NCBI RefSeq assembly: GCF_000208745.1
Contig: NC_030858.1
Location: 14,230,456-14,294,455 of the forward strand
Direction of reading: 5' to 3'
Source of the DNA: Theobroma cacao
Taxonomy: Eukaryota; Streptophyta; Magnoliopsida; Malvales; Malvaceae
Length of the DNA stretch: 64,000 nt
In this document: one piece after another, positions 1 through 12,799 of the stretch
Layout: every line of letters starts with the position of its first letter
How positions within the stretch are numbered: the stretch's first letter is position 1
The notes under the pieces: generated by a model
Told to the model about the DNA's origin: nothing
Seen by the model: only the letters and a program-made list of their open reading frames with translations
The model's database searches: none
Translations under genes and position numbers: made by a program

Positions 1-645
1 GAGAAATGAGATGGGAGAGTTTTAGTTGTGTTTATAAAGGAAAATATAATAATATTAAAGCTTGACACTTGTCACCATGTGATTGGTCCATACATAAAAC
101 TTAATAATTAAGCATTTCTTCTCCACCACATAAAATCCCTCAATCATCCAAAGTATAAAATGAATTTCATGGGTTTGACAAGTGTCAAGGTGGTGTAAAA
201 TTCTAAAAATTCTAATTACATCCTTATGGACACGTGAAATGACCGTTTTACCCTTTTGTTCAAAAAATTGTCTGAATTAAAATTTTTCACTTCTCAAGCT
301 CAAATTATGTTCCAAATAGTCAAACTTGATCAAAATTTCATCCACCATCCCAAATTTGCCCTCGAGTGGAAAAATGATCATTTTACCCCAACGTTATGAA
401 AATTCCAATTTAACTCCAAATCAATCCCTGAACTCCGAATCACCATATTAAGTAATTCTAAGGTTCAATAACTCTCAAATACATCTTAAAATCTCTATTT
501 GAACTAGTCGAGGTTTAAATCAACTTAGTTGTATCACTAGGTACACTACCGACTTTTGACTATTTTTTCGAGGTATTCAAGTATGCAGGCATGTTGTCAA
601 ATACAGGAATGATATGGCAAATATATTATAGGGCTAGGCTTGACA
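1..645 (+). mobile_element. 3' portion of a family-B LTR, cut by the window start
   Basis: This stretch carries the text shared by the ends of every family-B LTR here: repeated 'aaaattaccattttgcccc'-like phrases, a 'cgaactccgaatcacc' block, then 'gaactagtcgagg' and a terminal GGCTTGACA at 637-645. It lines up by eye with the last part of the copies at 8012-11190 and 14278-17271. No reading frame is credible. The 5' part lies outside the window, so solo or paired status cannot be judged. Confidence 0.75.
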
Positions 646-1362
646 GTCTTCTTATAATTTATATTAACTAATATTAGTACGTTAAGTATTATTAATTTTG
701 TATAACTTATATATATAGTTATATATTTATAACTACAATGATTTCAATTATTATAATAAGAAACTAATTACAAAAGATGACATACTCAAAGTAGTATTAT
801 AATTACCCAATATGAATATATGATCAATGTAAAGTATGATGTTTTAATGTTATATATAATTACAAAGTTTGTATAATTAATAACTAATTGTAAACAATAT
901 ATATGTTATAAAAACTAAGGTAATAACTTTATTGCAAAATTATTAAGTGTAATCATATAAATAAAATTTATTATAACTTATATTAATGCTTACATATAAA
1001 TTAGATATATGTATATTATAATTAACTAATACAAATATAATTATACAGTGATATATATTTACATAATATTATCTATTACAAAATATTATTATTATATATA
1101 TAGGTCTAATAATTTTAACATATCAATATGTATATATATAAAATGTTAATATATTATATTACTATGATTCTATCAAAACGTCATTTATTATTTTATCTCA
1201 TAAAGTACTGATGTGATATATTGATATGTAATAATGGATAGTGACGTGGTATGATGATAAGACCATGTTATATTTTTCACTCTCCATCACCCTCCATTGG
1301 GTTGCCAACATTGGGCAGCCCACTAACCAAACCTAATTCTTTTTTTTTTTATTGGGACTATC
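646..1362. other. Very AT-rich block between two inverted LTR ends
   Basis: About 717 bp made almost wholly of A and T, with TATATA and ATTATA runs and no reading frame. It sits exactly between the 3' end of a plus-strand family-B LTR (…GGCTTGACA) and the mirrored end of a minus-strand one (TGTCAAGCC…). Only the last ~90 bases have ordinary composition (a T10 run at 1341-1350). I recognise no element in it. Confidence 0.6.
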
Positions 1363-3150
1363 TGTCAAGCCCTACTCCATTATATACTCATCACAACATC
1401 CATATACTTGATGACACATCTGCATGTTAGAATGCCTTAGAAATAGTTAAATAATCGGTATCGTAACTAGTTATGCAACTAAGTTAATTTAAAGCCTCAA
1501 ACTAGTTCAAATAGGAATTTTAAAATAAAATTGAGAATTTTAAAACCCAAGAATGACTTAATATGGTGATTCGGAGTTCGAGGATTAAATTAGAGTCAAT
1601 TAGGAATTTTCATACCATAGGGGTAAAATGGTAATTTTGCCACTCGAGGGCAAATTTGGAAAGTTGGATGAAAATTTTGATCAAGTTTGACCAATTAGAG
1701 TATAATTTGAGATTGAGAAGTGAAAATTTTCAATTTTGAGCATAAAGGCAAAAATGTTATTTTTCGGGTCCACAAGGGTAAAATTGGAATTTTATGATTT
1801 TATACCACCATGACATATGTCAAGCTCCAAAATTTTACCTATTATTATTTTATGCTATGGATAAGTATTAGAGCATTTGTGGTGGTGAGAAAAGGCTTAA
1901 AAATTAAGTTAAAACAAGTGGACTAATAAAAAGGTGACATGTGTCAAAAATTAAATATTTTTATATTGCCATTTAAAAACCAGCCCATACTCTTCCACTC
2001 AGAATTTGAAGGCCAACCAGCACCTGCAGAAAAGAGAAGAAAAGAAAAGAAAAACCCTAGGGAGGAAAAACTAAGGAAAATTTGTTGAATTTTCAAGAAA
2101 TTGATGATTATAGGTAAGATTTTTAATCTTAAGCTTGAAATTCATCTTGCCCATGTATTCTTTTCCATTTTCCATGAATTAAATTCAAGTTTTCATGAGG
2201 GGCAATATGCTGGCCAAATTTAGAGAGAGAAAGTTGGTGATAAATTTAGTTGAATTTCAAGGTAACTTAGTGTTTTTAGGTGTTTAGTAACATTTAGTAT
2301 AAAAATTAAGTAAGAAATCCACATACCCATTATAGAACCTATCTTGGCCGAATTTTATGGGTGAGGTTTGATGATGAACTTGGTTGTTTTTCATGCCCTT
2401 TAGATTGTATTTGGTGCTTAGGAATACCGAAAATCAAAAACGGGTATTGAAAAATTTTACTCCCGTTAGTTAGCAATTTGCACAATAATGAGGGATATTT
2501 TGGTAATTGCACTTAGAATAGATTTTTATTGAAGTGTGTTGAATTTTGGGGAGTACTGGAAGTGCAATAAATTAATTGGAACCGAATTGGACGTTTAGAT
2601 CGATTAAATAGTGTATAGTGCGCGATAGGCCGAACTCCTCCCATTTCATTGCATGCATTCATATAGAACATAGAATAGTGTTGTGACAATTTAGCATAAG
2701 TATATTAAATTTCCTGTTGCACATTATGTATAGGTGGTGAGTCCTCGGATAAGGGCAAAAGTATTGCACCCCAGGATCGAGACTAGGAGTGTTGTAAATT
2801 CCCGTCAAAGTGAGTAACCATTATTCATCTTATCTATCTAGAGTATTTTTACAATCGTTTTTAAGATTTTAAGAATATTGAACGTAAATGAATTTTATGT
2901 TTTATGACTAATAATTGATTTAAGGAATAAGGTTTATGACTTATTTTACAATTCAATAATATTTCTGAAAATGTGAGTATGTGGAGACCAACCTTTGATG
3001 TTGCTTGTATATTTAAGTTTATGTACCTATGTTTGGAATTGATGATTTATGAACTAATACGTGATGACATATGTGGCTGAGTTTTTGGGTTGTGAAATAT
3101 ATTAAACTGTTTGTTTTCCTTTGACAGGTTGGGTAGTATTATGTTAGCCG
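1363..3150 (-). mobile_element. Family-B LTR fragment, reversed
   Basis: From TGTCAAGCC at 1363 this reads as the reverse complement of the family-B LTR. It has the 'ggtgattcggagttcgagg' block, the 'gaaaaaccctaggg' block near 2040, the 'ggtggtgagtcctcgg' block near 2730 and the 'acaggttgggtagtat' block near 3125. Compare the minus-strand copy at 46788-49971. It stops at about 3150, where the same LTR resumes in plus orientation, so it lacks its 5' (high-coordinate) ~0.8 kb. No coding potential. Confidence 0.75.
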
Positions 3151-5989
3151 AGTAATAGGAGACAATTAAAATAAATCATCCAAACCCATATAAATAATTA
3201 GATTTCATCCAATTACTCAAAATGGCTTATGTACTTTTCAAAACTTGGCCTTGCCAAAAATTCATTCTCGGGGATACCCCGCAAAGGCATCTTACCGAGA
3301 CCGCCAAGGCTGTTTATTGTTACACACACACACAAATACATTTCACCTTTGACAACACAACCGTTCCTCGGGGTTGGCTGAGTCCCAGTTTCACGTGGTG
3401 GCCAGCGTGGAGTGTACTCAAATCCTACCTCGAGAGTTATCCTACGCGCCTTTCCAATCGAGGTAAGCTCAATAAATGGGAACCGTGCCCCTCTAATTAG
3501 GCTGGCCCACAAAACCCCTGTGATTGCAGTGCCCACTTTATAATCCACAAACTAATAAAATCACAATAGTATGACATGGCTCACTTAACACATTCAAGGC
3601 AAATCAAAGCAGTTCACATATTCTTTAAATCATAAAAATAACCAGTCATACTCACATTTATCATAAGCCATTTAATGTAAAATCATGGATAAACAACACA
3701 ATCATAGTATAGGTCTCCAATTACTCTATTTTTGAAATCATTATTAAATTTTCAAAAATTTTATAAAATTATTTTATAAAATCTCATTTTCCCATAAAAC
3801 ACAATAATTTTCCAATTAAACCATTTTTTCATAAAATCACACAATTAAATAAATCTACTCTAGATAATTAAGACGATAGTAAGTTTACTCACTGTACTAG
3901 GAGTAGATATACTCCTATTCTCGGTCCTCGGGTGTAGTCTTTTACTCGTATCAGATAGCTCACCACCTATCCACAATACATGACACAAAAAATTCAATAA
4001 TTTGTGTCAAATCAATATATATTATTTCAGGCTCTTATCCATGCGTATGCACTAGATAGGGTGTGAAATGTTTGGACAATCGCTTAATCACAGTGTCCGA
4101 CCTAACTCGCCTATACACGGTGTAAATTTCTAAAATCTCCAATTCAACTCCAATTCCATCCATTTCAATTTCAATTATCCAATTATATCCACAATACCTC
4201 AATGACTGTGAATGTGGTCCAATTTATCAGTTCGGACCACAAATTACACTTTTACCCCTAGTGGGTAAAAATTTCAATTTTTTTGCACAAAAAATTCCCA
4301 TTAAATTTCCAACCTCATAATTCATCATTTTTCCATCTAATTCTCTTAAAATAAAGTCAACCTCATCCTCACACACCATTGGCTAGATTCGGCCTAGAGA
4401 AATTCATGGAGAAAATGAATATTTTTCTTATTGTTTTACTCATAAACATGCTAAACTAACACTAAACACTAACATAGTTCAAAATCAAATTAATCTAACA
4501 ACTTTCTCTCTCTAAGCCCATATGATCAGATTTGAATCCATCATCAAAACACATAATTTAACCATGGAAAATAAGGAGAAATGCATGAAAATGATAAATC
4601 TTAAGTTAAGCTTGAAAAATCATACCTTTAAACACTTGATTCCTTCAAAAATCACACTTTTTCTTTGAATTTTCTCACTCTAGGGTTTGTTCTTATTTCT
4701 CTCTCTCTCTCCTGCTGATTTTGGCTGACCCTCCCAATGAAGAATTCTGGAATTTTCAAGACTTTTAATAGGCTTAATAAAATATTATTATTTTATTTAC
4801 CTTTTGAATATTTTATTATTTTATTTTTCTCTAGCCATCTTTTTGACTTTCTTTTTCTACCACTCAATCCTCTTCACTTATCCATGTCTTTCATGAAATT
4901 TCTAGACTTTTCCAAAGTTTTGGTGGAACAAATTTTTAAAAATTACACTTTTGCCCCTGTAAAGTGAAAAATTACATTTTTACCCCAAAAACTGAAAAAT
5001 TGCCCATAGACATATTTTTCATCCCTTATACTCATACCATTCTCCAATTTGTCAAATGTGATCTAAATTCTCTCCAAATCCCAAATTTTATCCGTGGGTG
5101 GAAAAATTACGATTTTGCCCCTAGATAGTGAAAATTCCGATTTAACTCCGAATTGATCCTCGAACTCTGAATTACCATTTTGAGTCATCCCTGAACTGTG
5201 AAACTCTTAATTTCACCTTAAAATTCCTATTTGAACTAGTTCGAGGCTTAATCGACTCAATGGTACCATTAGGGGTAATATCGTCTTTTAACGATTTCTC
5301 GAACTTCCTAAATATACAAACATTCTATCGAGCATGTAAATGACATTATAATTATTTTACAAAGCAGAGTTTGACAATAGAGTTCACTTCACGTCGAACC
5401 ACCACTTGAGGATGAACTCTACTAACGCTAAGGGATGGCTAAACTATGTTTTTATGAGTAGTTGTTAACTTAATAACCTTGGCTAAACATATTTTTCATC
5501 CCTTATACTCATACCATTCTCCAATTTGTCAAATTTGATCTAAATTCTCTCAAAATCTCAAATTTTGTCTGTGGATGGTAAAATTACGATTTTGCCCCTA
5601 CACTTCAGAAATCACCAGAATTAAACTTTTTCACTTCCTATCATTAAATTATACTCCAAATAGTTAATCTTGGTCAGAAATTTCACTCCATGATCAAATT
5701 ATTATCTTAGGTGGCAAAATGACGATTTTACCCTTGAATATCAAAATTTCCAATTTTACCCCAAATGAACCCTTGAACTCCGAACAATCATTTTTAGTCA
5801 TTCCTGAACTATAAAATATTAAATTTTATCCTACAATTCCTATTTGAACTAGTTCGAGGTTAAATCAATTTAAGTGTACCGTTAGGTACAATATCGGGTT
5901 TCGTCTATTCTTAGGTGCTTTTCTAGAGTAATAACATGCTACTCAGTGCATGTATGTCATGACATGTGTTTATAGGGTCAGGTTTTACA
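3151..5989 (+). mobile_element. Family-B LTR mosaic, plus orientation, with an internal inverted piece and duplicated end
   Basis: From 'ggagacaattaaaat' near 3160 the LTR text is in plus orientation and includes 'ccgttcctcggggttggctg' at 3361. The usual LTR end is reached near 5350. A short segment in the opposite orientation (about 5380-5470, 'cacttcacgtcgaaccacca') follows. Then a second copy of the last ~500 bp runs from about 5485 to GGTTTTACA at 5989. At least two joining events are needed. The small reading frames here lie in non-coding LTR text. Confidence 0.65.
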
Positions 5990-6219
5990 GTAAACCTATG
6001 GAAATCTAGTACTAATTTGAAATTTGTGTTGGCATAAACTCATCCAAATGTCAAAAAATAAAAATTAAAAAAATTAAAAAAACTCATCTAGATGTCATGA
6101 TATTCTTGGTACAAGATTATACACACACACGGAAATCCATTTGAGAATATGCTTGCATTAGAATTGAAACATGAATTTAAATGATGCCTATATTTTTCCT
6201 TAGGTTAATGATTGATAGA
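5990..6219. other. Unassigned spacer, probably family-T internal sequence
   Basis: No gene seen. Because the LTR at 6220-7700 is flanked by a duplicated ATAGA, the bases just left of 6220 and right of 7705 were contiguous before that insertion. This spacer therefore probably belongs, at least in part, to the 3' internal region of the family-T element that resumes at 7706. Confidence 0.45.
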
Positions 6220-7700
6220 TGCCAGTTAAAATTCTACTACGCAAGTATACGTATCGAACAGACAGTATATTAGCAAGCAGAGTATCAATTCCACAGAGAA
6301 TTGATCTAAAATTTTACTAAGTACTAAAATTAGAACAAATTAATCTTATCCAAACACTCAAAATTAATTGATTAACTAAAACTAATTAACCAAAATTTAA
6401 ACTAAAAAGAAAAACCAAAGTAATAACAACGTGAGTAAATATCAAATCAAACAAGCCTAGGATTACAATATCCCTCACACTTCATCTAAATCTTACCTCT
6501 CTTCCTTAACTTATTTCATTGGGTTAAATTGTTAACCTAGAGTCCTAAATTATTTATAAAGGTCTCCCGACTCATCTTATAAAAATATCTATATTAACCA
6601 AACCACTATATCCCTATGTGAATTGAAATTAAAATAGACTCATTAAGTTCAGGCTCTATTCTACCTACATATGGCCTATAGGTATATCCCTATCCTATAC
6701 GCAAATCAATTAATATGATCATATGATATTCTAATTTTAGTCTACTCTAAATTCCCTTTCTGAAGTTTGTTTAGGTTCCTAAATCAATTTAATTGGTGAT
6801 CAAGCAATAAAAGCATTAAGAACAAATTGAAATAAACAATTCAAATCCCATTAAAGATAAGTAAGAAAGAGATTAAAAATTTAGATTACATGTGAGTTCA
6901 ATTGCAATCCTAGAAAAATAGTTTATTTTATAATATCTAATAAAAACTTCATCCAAAGAAAATTAGCCATTGATCCAAGTCAAAGAAAATAAGAAAAACA
7001 CAGAAGTAGAGAGAGAAAACTAATAGTTGAAACTTTGTGGTCTTGATTCTCCCTCCAATTCTCTTGCTTTTTTGCTTTGTTTTTTGCTCTTCTTCTCTAG
7101 AGAAATTGCTTATTGCCTCATCCTAAAACCCTCTGAAAAAGGCCCTTTAAATAGCTTTCAAAAGCCCTAGCTTCCAAAATCCCGTAAGCTTGTTATTTTT
7201 GGAAAATATGGTGGGGGCCGCAGCTCTCAAATTTCAGAGTCGCTGCTCTCAAAGGTTTTGCCAAATTTTGTTCCTCTAGTGCAGTACTTTCACCTCGACA
7301 AATATTTTCACCACTTTTCGTTTAGAAATGGCCAAAGTGGTAAACATTAAAGTTGTATCCCTGCCTCTTAGCTTTTTAATGGTCTAAAACTCATGTCATT
7401 TGGACTTCTTTAGTAGGAGATATTCTTGAAAACCTGAAACATATGCAAACAGAGCACCAGTCCATTATGCACCTTTCTTCACCAATTGAAATTATTTTTA
7501 ATCTTACTCCTACAAAAACATAAAAATAAATATAAATAACATAAAACTAACATTATTAACTTAAAATAAACATTTAAACATAAATTAAACTAAACTAATA
7601 AAAAAATAAAAACACCTAAATCCGATCCTATATCTAATCTAACTTAGACTAATGAAGTATTTAATCTCCTGTTAAATATATGTATTTGAAGCACTCATCA
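6220..7700 (-). mobile_element. Solo LTR, family T, reversed (TSD ATAGA)
   Basis: A 1481-bp block starting TGCCAGTTAA and ending GCACTCATCA on the plus strand, so it has TG…CA ends. It is flanked on both sides by ATAGA (6215-6219 and 7701-7705). Read on the minus strand it contains landmarks shared with the other T LTRs (25204-26757 and 7885-12577): a 'gcttgatcaccaa' phrase, a GGATCGACACT-like phrase in the other two, and a TACGTATACTTGCG-like stretch near its 3' end. No internal domain is attached, so it is a solo LTR left by LTR-LTR recombination. Confidence 0.85.
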
Positions 7701-7705
7701 ATAGA

Positions 7706-7884
7706 CATACTTTTGAGGAAATTATGAGGAATCATTGAGTTGTTGCACTTTATCTCTAGTAGTAGCAGTAGTAGTAGTAGTAACTATATTTATTTTAGTT
7801 TTCATTAACTAAATTTGATTTTCGTAAGTTAGGTTCTTTTCTATGTTTTGCTCGAGGACTAGCAAAATATTAAGTTTGGGGGTG
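7706..7884 (+). mobile_element. 3' internal end and polypurine tract of a family-T retrotransposon
   Basis: The stretch ends in AAGTTTGGGGGTG immediately before an LTR-like TGATAACTC at 7885. A G-rich run next to the 3' LTR is the expected polypurine tract, and this wording is typical, from memory, of Athila/Tat-type Ty3/gypsy elements. An AGT/AGC trinucleotide microsatellite lies near 7759-7782. No pol domains remain in the window. Confidence 0.6.
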
Positions 7885-10800
7885 TGATAACTCTATGATA
7901 TAGAGTTATTTGGGCTTAATTTTGATAGTAATTTGGCTTAGTTTTTGTAGTAATGCATAGCAATTAGTAGGTTTTATTTAATTATTTTAAATTAGTTATT
8001 TTAGGCAAGTCTGTTACGACCCGGAACCCCCTCGAGCCCATGACAATCGTTGCGGTGCCCCGATGGGCACTCATCTCCCTAAATGCCAACCGGAACCTTA
8101 CAAGGCTTAATATCAGTTTCTCATTTTCCCCGGTGAGTAACCGTTGCCAAATTTTATGTTCTAAAGGATTTTGAGCTATTCCCAACTTAAAACTGATAAA
8201 ATAAAAATTTTTGTCTCATAGGGGCATTTTGGTCATTTTCCACTTAAAATTTTGAAACCAGTTAAAAATGTAGTAAACAAGTACCAATCGCATAATTTAC
8301 AATTAAAAATAAGTTTAGGCATCTAAAACCTTTATTTAAAATGAAATTATAATTATTTGAATATAATAAGAAGATAAAACAAAATATTCAATAAAATATT
8401 TTATTTTCTTATAAACAGAAATTTTGGAGTTATGTGTAAATACTTTTTGTAACATAAAAACAAAATAAATTCATCATATTGTAGCACAATAAACTATTAA
8501 ATTTACAATAATCAAGTGGGCCCACAATAACTAGAATTAAAAAAATTGTGAACCTACTATGTGAAGGACGCTAATCCAATAGAAGCCCTTGATGGAATCA
8601 GCTATCTACAGCCTACTCTGAGCCTGAAATGTGTGGAAAGGAGGGTGACGAGATTATAAAATCCCAGTGAGTAAACAAACATAATTTAAATCAGCTAAAA
8701 CTGAGTAAAAGGAGACAATTAAAATATCCCATCATATTATGTATTTCCCAATTTGAAAATTCATCCCAACCCATGCAAACAGTTGTATTTCATTTAATTT
8801 CTCATTAAGGCTTATGGCTTCCATAAACATTTGGCTCATGCCATCAAATAGTACTCGATGACACCTTGATCAGAGGCGTACACTCGAGCCCACCAAGGTT
8901 ATTAAAATTTTGTATACACGTAAAACATATCTTTAGTTTGAAAAACACAACCATTCCTTGGCATTGGTTGAGTTCCCCATCACGTGGTGGTTTGGCGTGA
9001 AGTGAACCCTAAGCTTTACCCCAGGAGATACCCTACGCGCCTCTCCGTTTGAGGTAAGAATATAATGGGGTTTCTCGTGCCCCTCTAAAAAACTGATCCA
9101 CAGAAATCCCATACTGTAGTGATTAATTAATATATAATCCACCAATCAATAAAATTCATTCTAGCATGACATGACAATTATTATAATTCACAGCCTTTCA
9201 AGACTAAATACATATTTCATATATTTCAACACAAATACCAATTCAGCCATTCATACAAATACTGTCATAAGCCATTAGATTCATAAATTTAATTCATAAC
9301 AAGTGGTCTCCAATTACTCTATTTTTCAAAATCATCATTCAATTTTAAAACAATTTATAAAATCTTTTCATGTAGACACATTTTGTTTGTAAAACTCAAG
9401 ATTTACCATTTAATTTCATTTTCATAAAATTTCATCAAAATCGATTAAAAACATACTTTAGATAATTAAAATGATGGTAAGGTTACTCACAGTATTAGGA
9501 GTTCGATATACTCCTATTCCCGATTTTCGAGCACAATCTCTTTACCCTTGTTAGAGGGCTCACCACCTATACATCATACGTGACACGAATTTCAATAAAT
9601 TGTGTCAATTTATCATAAACTATTTCAGGCTCTTTAAATCTAAATGAATGCATGCGATGGGATGCAAAATGTTTGATTAATCACTTAAATGTGATATTCG
9701 ACTTAAGTCACACTATACTCGGTCTAATCGGCTAAAATCTCCAATTTAACTCCAAATCAATTCTTTTCACTTTCTACACTCCAATTATACTTAAATTACC
9801 TAAGTGACTGTGAATGATATTCAATTTATCAGTCCCGGATTAATAATCACACATGTCTACACATTAGGTAAAAATTCAGATTTTCACACCAAAATTTCCC
9901 ATTTAATTTCTAGCGTCACCAAACATCAAATATCAGCCAAATATCATAAAATATAATCAATTTTAGCCTTAATATCCTCCCTAGAAAATTTGGCCAATAA
10001 TGGTGATGGGGGAAAATGAATTCTTTTCTTGTTGTTTTGTTTCTAAATATGCTAAACTAACTAAAAACACTAACATAATTTAAAATCAAATCAATCTAAC
10101 TTCATTCTCTATCCATACCCATTTGGGCAGCCATGAATTCACCATGAAAACATGAAATTTAATCATGGAAAATAAGGAGAAATGCATGGGAAAGGTAGAT
10201 CACAAGTCAAAATCAAGAAATTTTACCTTTGATTGCTTGATCCTTTGGAATCCCGCACTTTTTCTTCAATTTTCCCACCTAGGTCTTGTGTTTTTTTCCT
10301 TTCCTCTCTTGTTCTTACCATGGCTGGCCACATGAAGAGAAAATGGGATAAATATGGGCTGATTTTTATGGAAAATAATAAAGTATTCTTGCTTGACATG
10401 TGGCATGTTTCCATTGGTCCATTTTTAAAACTTTAAAAAATTTTAAACCTTTTTATCTCCACTACATGATTAGTCAATGGTCAAAATGAGGATAAGGGAA
10501 GACCATGTGCTGGACAAATGTCCTGGTGGTAGAAAATTATTGTTTTGCCCTTAGGGGTGGCAAAATTACCATTTTACCCCTATGTTCCAAAAAATACCAA
10601 GAATGAATTTTTTTCCACTTCTTAACCTCAAATCATACTCCAATAAGTCAAATGGGGCTAAAAAACTTTTCTAAAAATTTCTATTTTATCCCCAAGTGGC
10701 AAATGACCATTTTGCCCCTAGATAGTGAAAATTTCGGTTTGACTCCAAATTAATCCTCGAACTCCAAATCACCATATTAAACCATTCTGGGACTTTAATA

Positions 10801-12577
10801 TTCTTAATTTCATCTTAAATTCTCTATTTGATCTAGTTCGAGGCTTAAATCAACTTTGTTGTACCTTTAGGTACAATACCGACTTTTGTAAATTTTTCGG
10901 GACTCTCTTAGCATGCAAACATGTTATCCATCACATGTATGTCATGACAAGTATTTTATAGAGTCAGGCTTGACATCTTTTCCCTTACTTGGATCAACCA
11001 TATGATCCTTCTTCATGACTGATTTTGACATCCGGTTAAATATTAATATTTTAATATTATTTTATTAATAAAATATTATTTTATTCTAAAAAATTTATCT
11101 TGTCTCTTTGGTTCCCAGAGTTCCTTATTATGCCTCAATTCGCATCCGACCAACTTTATTTATCACCATATCAAAGTATGGGGCATTTCAAAGTCAATCT
11201 AATCATGGTTAATTTTATGCTTAATTTAGTGTTAATGTAGTTAAGATAGGTTGTTATTGATTTAATTGTGCTTTTGTAAGTATTCGAAAGAAGAATTTTA
11301 GTAAAAAAAGGAGAGCAATTTTAAGGTGTAGACTTTCAATGCACATGTTTCGGTATTTTGGCCATAACTTTCTCTACAGAGCTCCAAATGAAGCGATTCT
11401 TGGACCGTTTAAAAGATAAGAGAAAAATCTACAATTTTATGAACTTCACGCATTTTGACTTTAGTATGGTCAAAAATCTTATTGAAGTTGACGCACTGCA
11501 ACAATCCTAGAGCAATTACGATTTTTGTTAATTAATTGGGCAAGCCTGCGACTTACATAGTCTGATGAGGAAATCCCAACTAAAATTGACTTCTTTCTTT
11601 ACCCAACTTGGCCTAACTTCAAAGCCTATAAAAACAACCTTTCGAAGAACTTAAAGGAGAACGAAAAAATGCCAGATTAACATCGGAGAGTTAAGTCACA
11701 AAGTCATTAAAGCTAAGAAGAATTTGAAGGATTCAAGGAGATTTGGAGATTAAGAACATAATTATTGAGTTTTTCTATATTTTCTTTTATTCTCTTATTA
11801 TCTTGGTTGTGCTTTTAATGTTTAGATTTTATTCGTTGATAATGTGTGACTTGATGGGGAACTAATTTTTTAATCTAAGATTATAATTGACCTCAATATG
11901 TAGTTTGATTTATTTATCTCTCTTTTGCTTATGTTTGATAGATTTAAGATGTTTATTTTATTTTATTCTCAATGCTTCTAATTGCTTGATCACCAATGAG
12001 ATTGAATTGGAAATCTAAGTTAAACCTTGAAGAAAGGTGATTTAGGTAGACCTTGAATAGAATAGCGTATGATCGAATGCACTTAGTTGATTAGGTGATT
12101 TGATTTGCACATAGGATAGACATACACCTATAAGCCATATGTAGCCAAGATTAGAGCACAAACTTAATGAATCTTTCTTCAATTTAATTTGCATTGACAT
12201 ATAGTAAATTAATTAAGAGATATATTTTTATAAGAAACTCGACAGAGACTTATACATAATTTAGGACTCTAGGTTAGGAACTTAATTCATTAAACTAAGT
12301 TAAAAGCGAGAGACAATATTCAGATGAAGTACTAAGAGATATTATTATCTTAGGTTTGTTAATCACTAGAAGTAAAATTTGTTGATATATTAGTTTTAGT
12401 TATTATTTTATTAATTTAAAATTTTCTTTTTAATTTTAATTGTTTAGATAAAATTAAGGTGTGTTAATTTTAGTAGTTAACAGTAAAAATTAATTCAATT
12501 CTTTGTGGGATCGACACTCTACTCATCTCAATATTATCTTTGCGATACGTACACTTGCGTGAGTAGAAAATTGAACA
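7885..12577 (+). mobile_element. 3' LTR of a family-T element, interrupted by a solo B LTR
   Basis: The LTR is in two parts, 7885-8011 and about 11196-12577, once the 8012-11190 insertion and one TSD copy are removed. That gives about 1.5 kb, matching the other T LTRs (1481 and 1554 bp). The start is TGATAACTC; the end lies near ACACTTGCG…GAACA. The last few bases are uncertain because no target duplication was found on the right. Confidence 0.7.
8012..11190 (+). mobile_element. Solo LTR, family B long form (TSD AAGTC)
   Basis: A 3179-bp block beginning TGTTACGACCCGG and ending GGGCATTTCA, flanked by AAGTC at 8007-8011 and 11191-11195. The TG…CA ends and perfect 5-bp duplication establish both borders. 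It is almost entirely non-coding; its small reading frames are not kept between copies. Compared with 14278-17271 it has 215 extra bases after the GGCTTGACA point (10976-11190). It lies inside a family-T LTR and is therefore younger than that element. Confidence 0.92.
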
Positions 12578-12799
12578 AGTAAAATAATAGATATAATTTT
12601 GACTAATAAGAGTTAGTCATAAGAGTTTATTTAGTCCAAAATAAAAATTAAGAAGCTTAATTGAATGCAATAGACTAATAAAATTTTATTTGAAATTTTA
12701 AATAATTAAATTTTTTTTAAATATTATACTTTAATATATAATATTAAGTCGACCTCCATAAGTTAAATGTATGGAGATCCATCATTGATTCTAATATAT
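12578..12799. other. Short AT-rich spacer
   Basis: No gene or recognisable element. It joins the family-T LTR end to the tandem repeat that follows. Confidence 0.4.

Noticed and set aside
10223..10436. Overlapping frames on both strands inside a family-B LTR
   Set aside because: Not maintained in the other LTR copies; non-coding LTR text.
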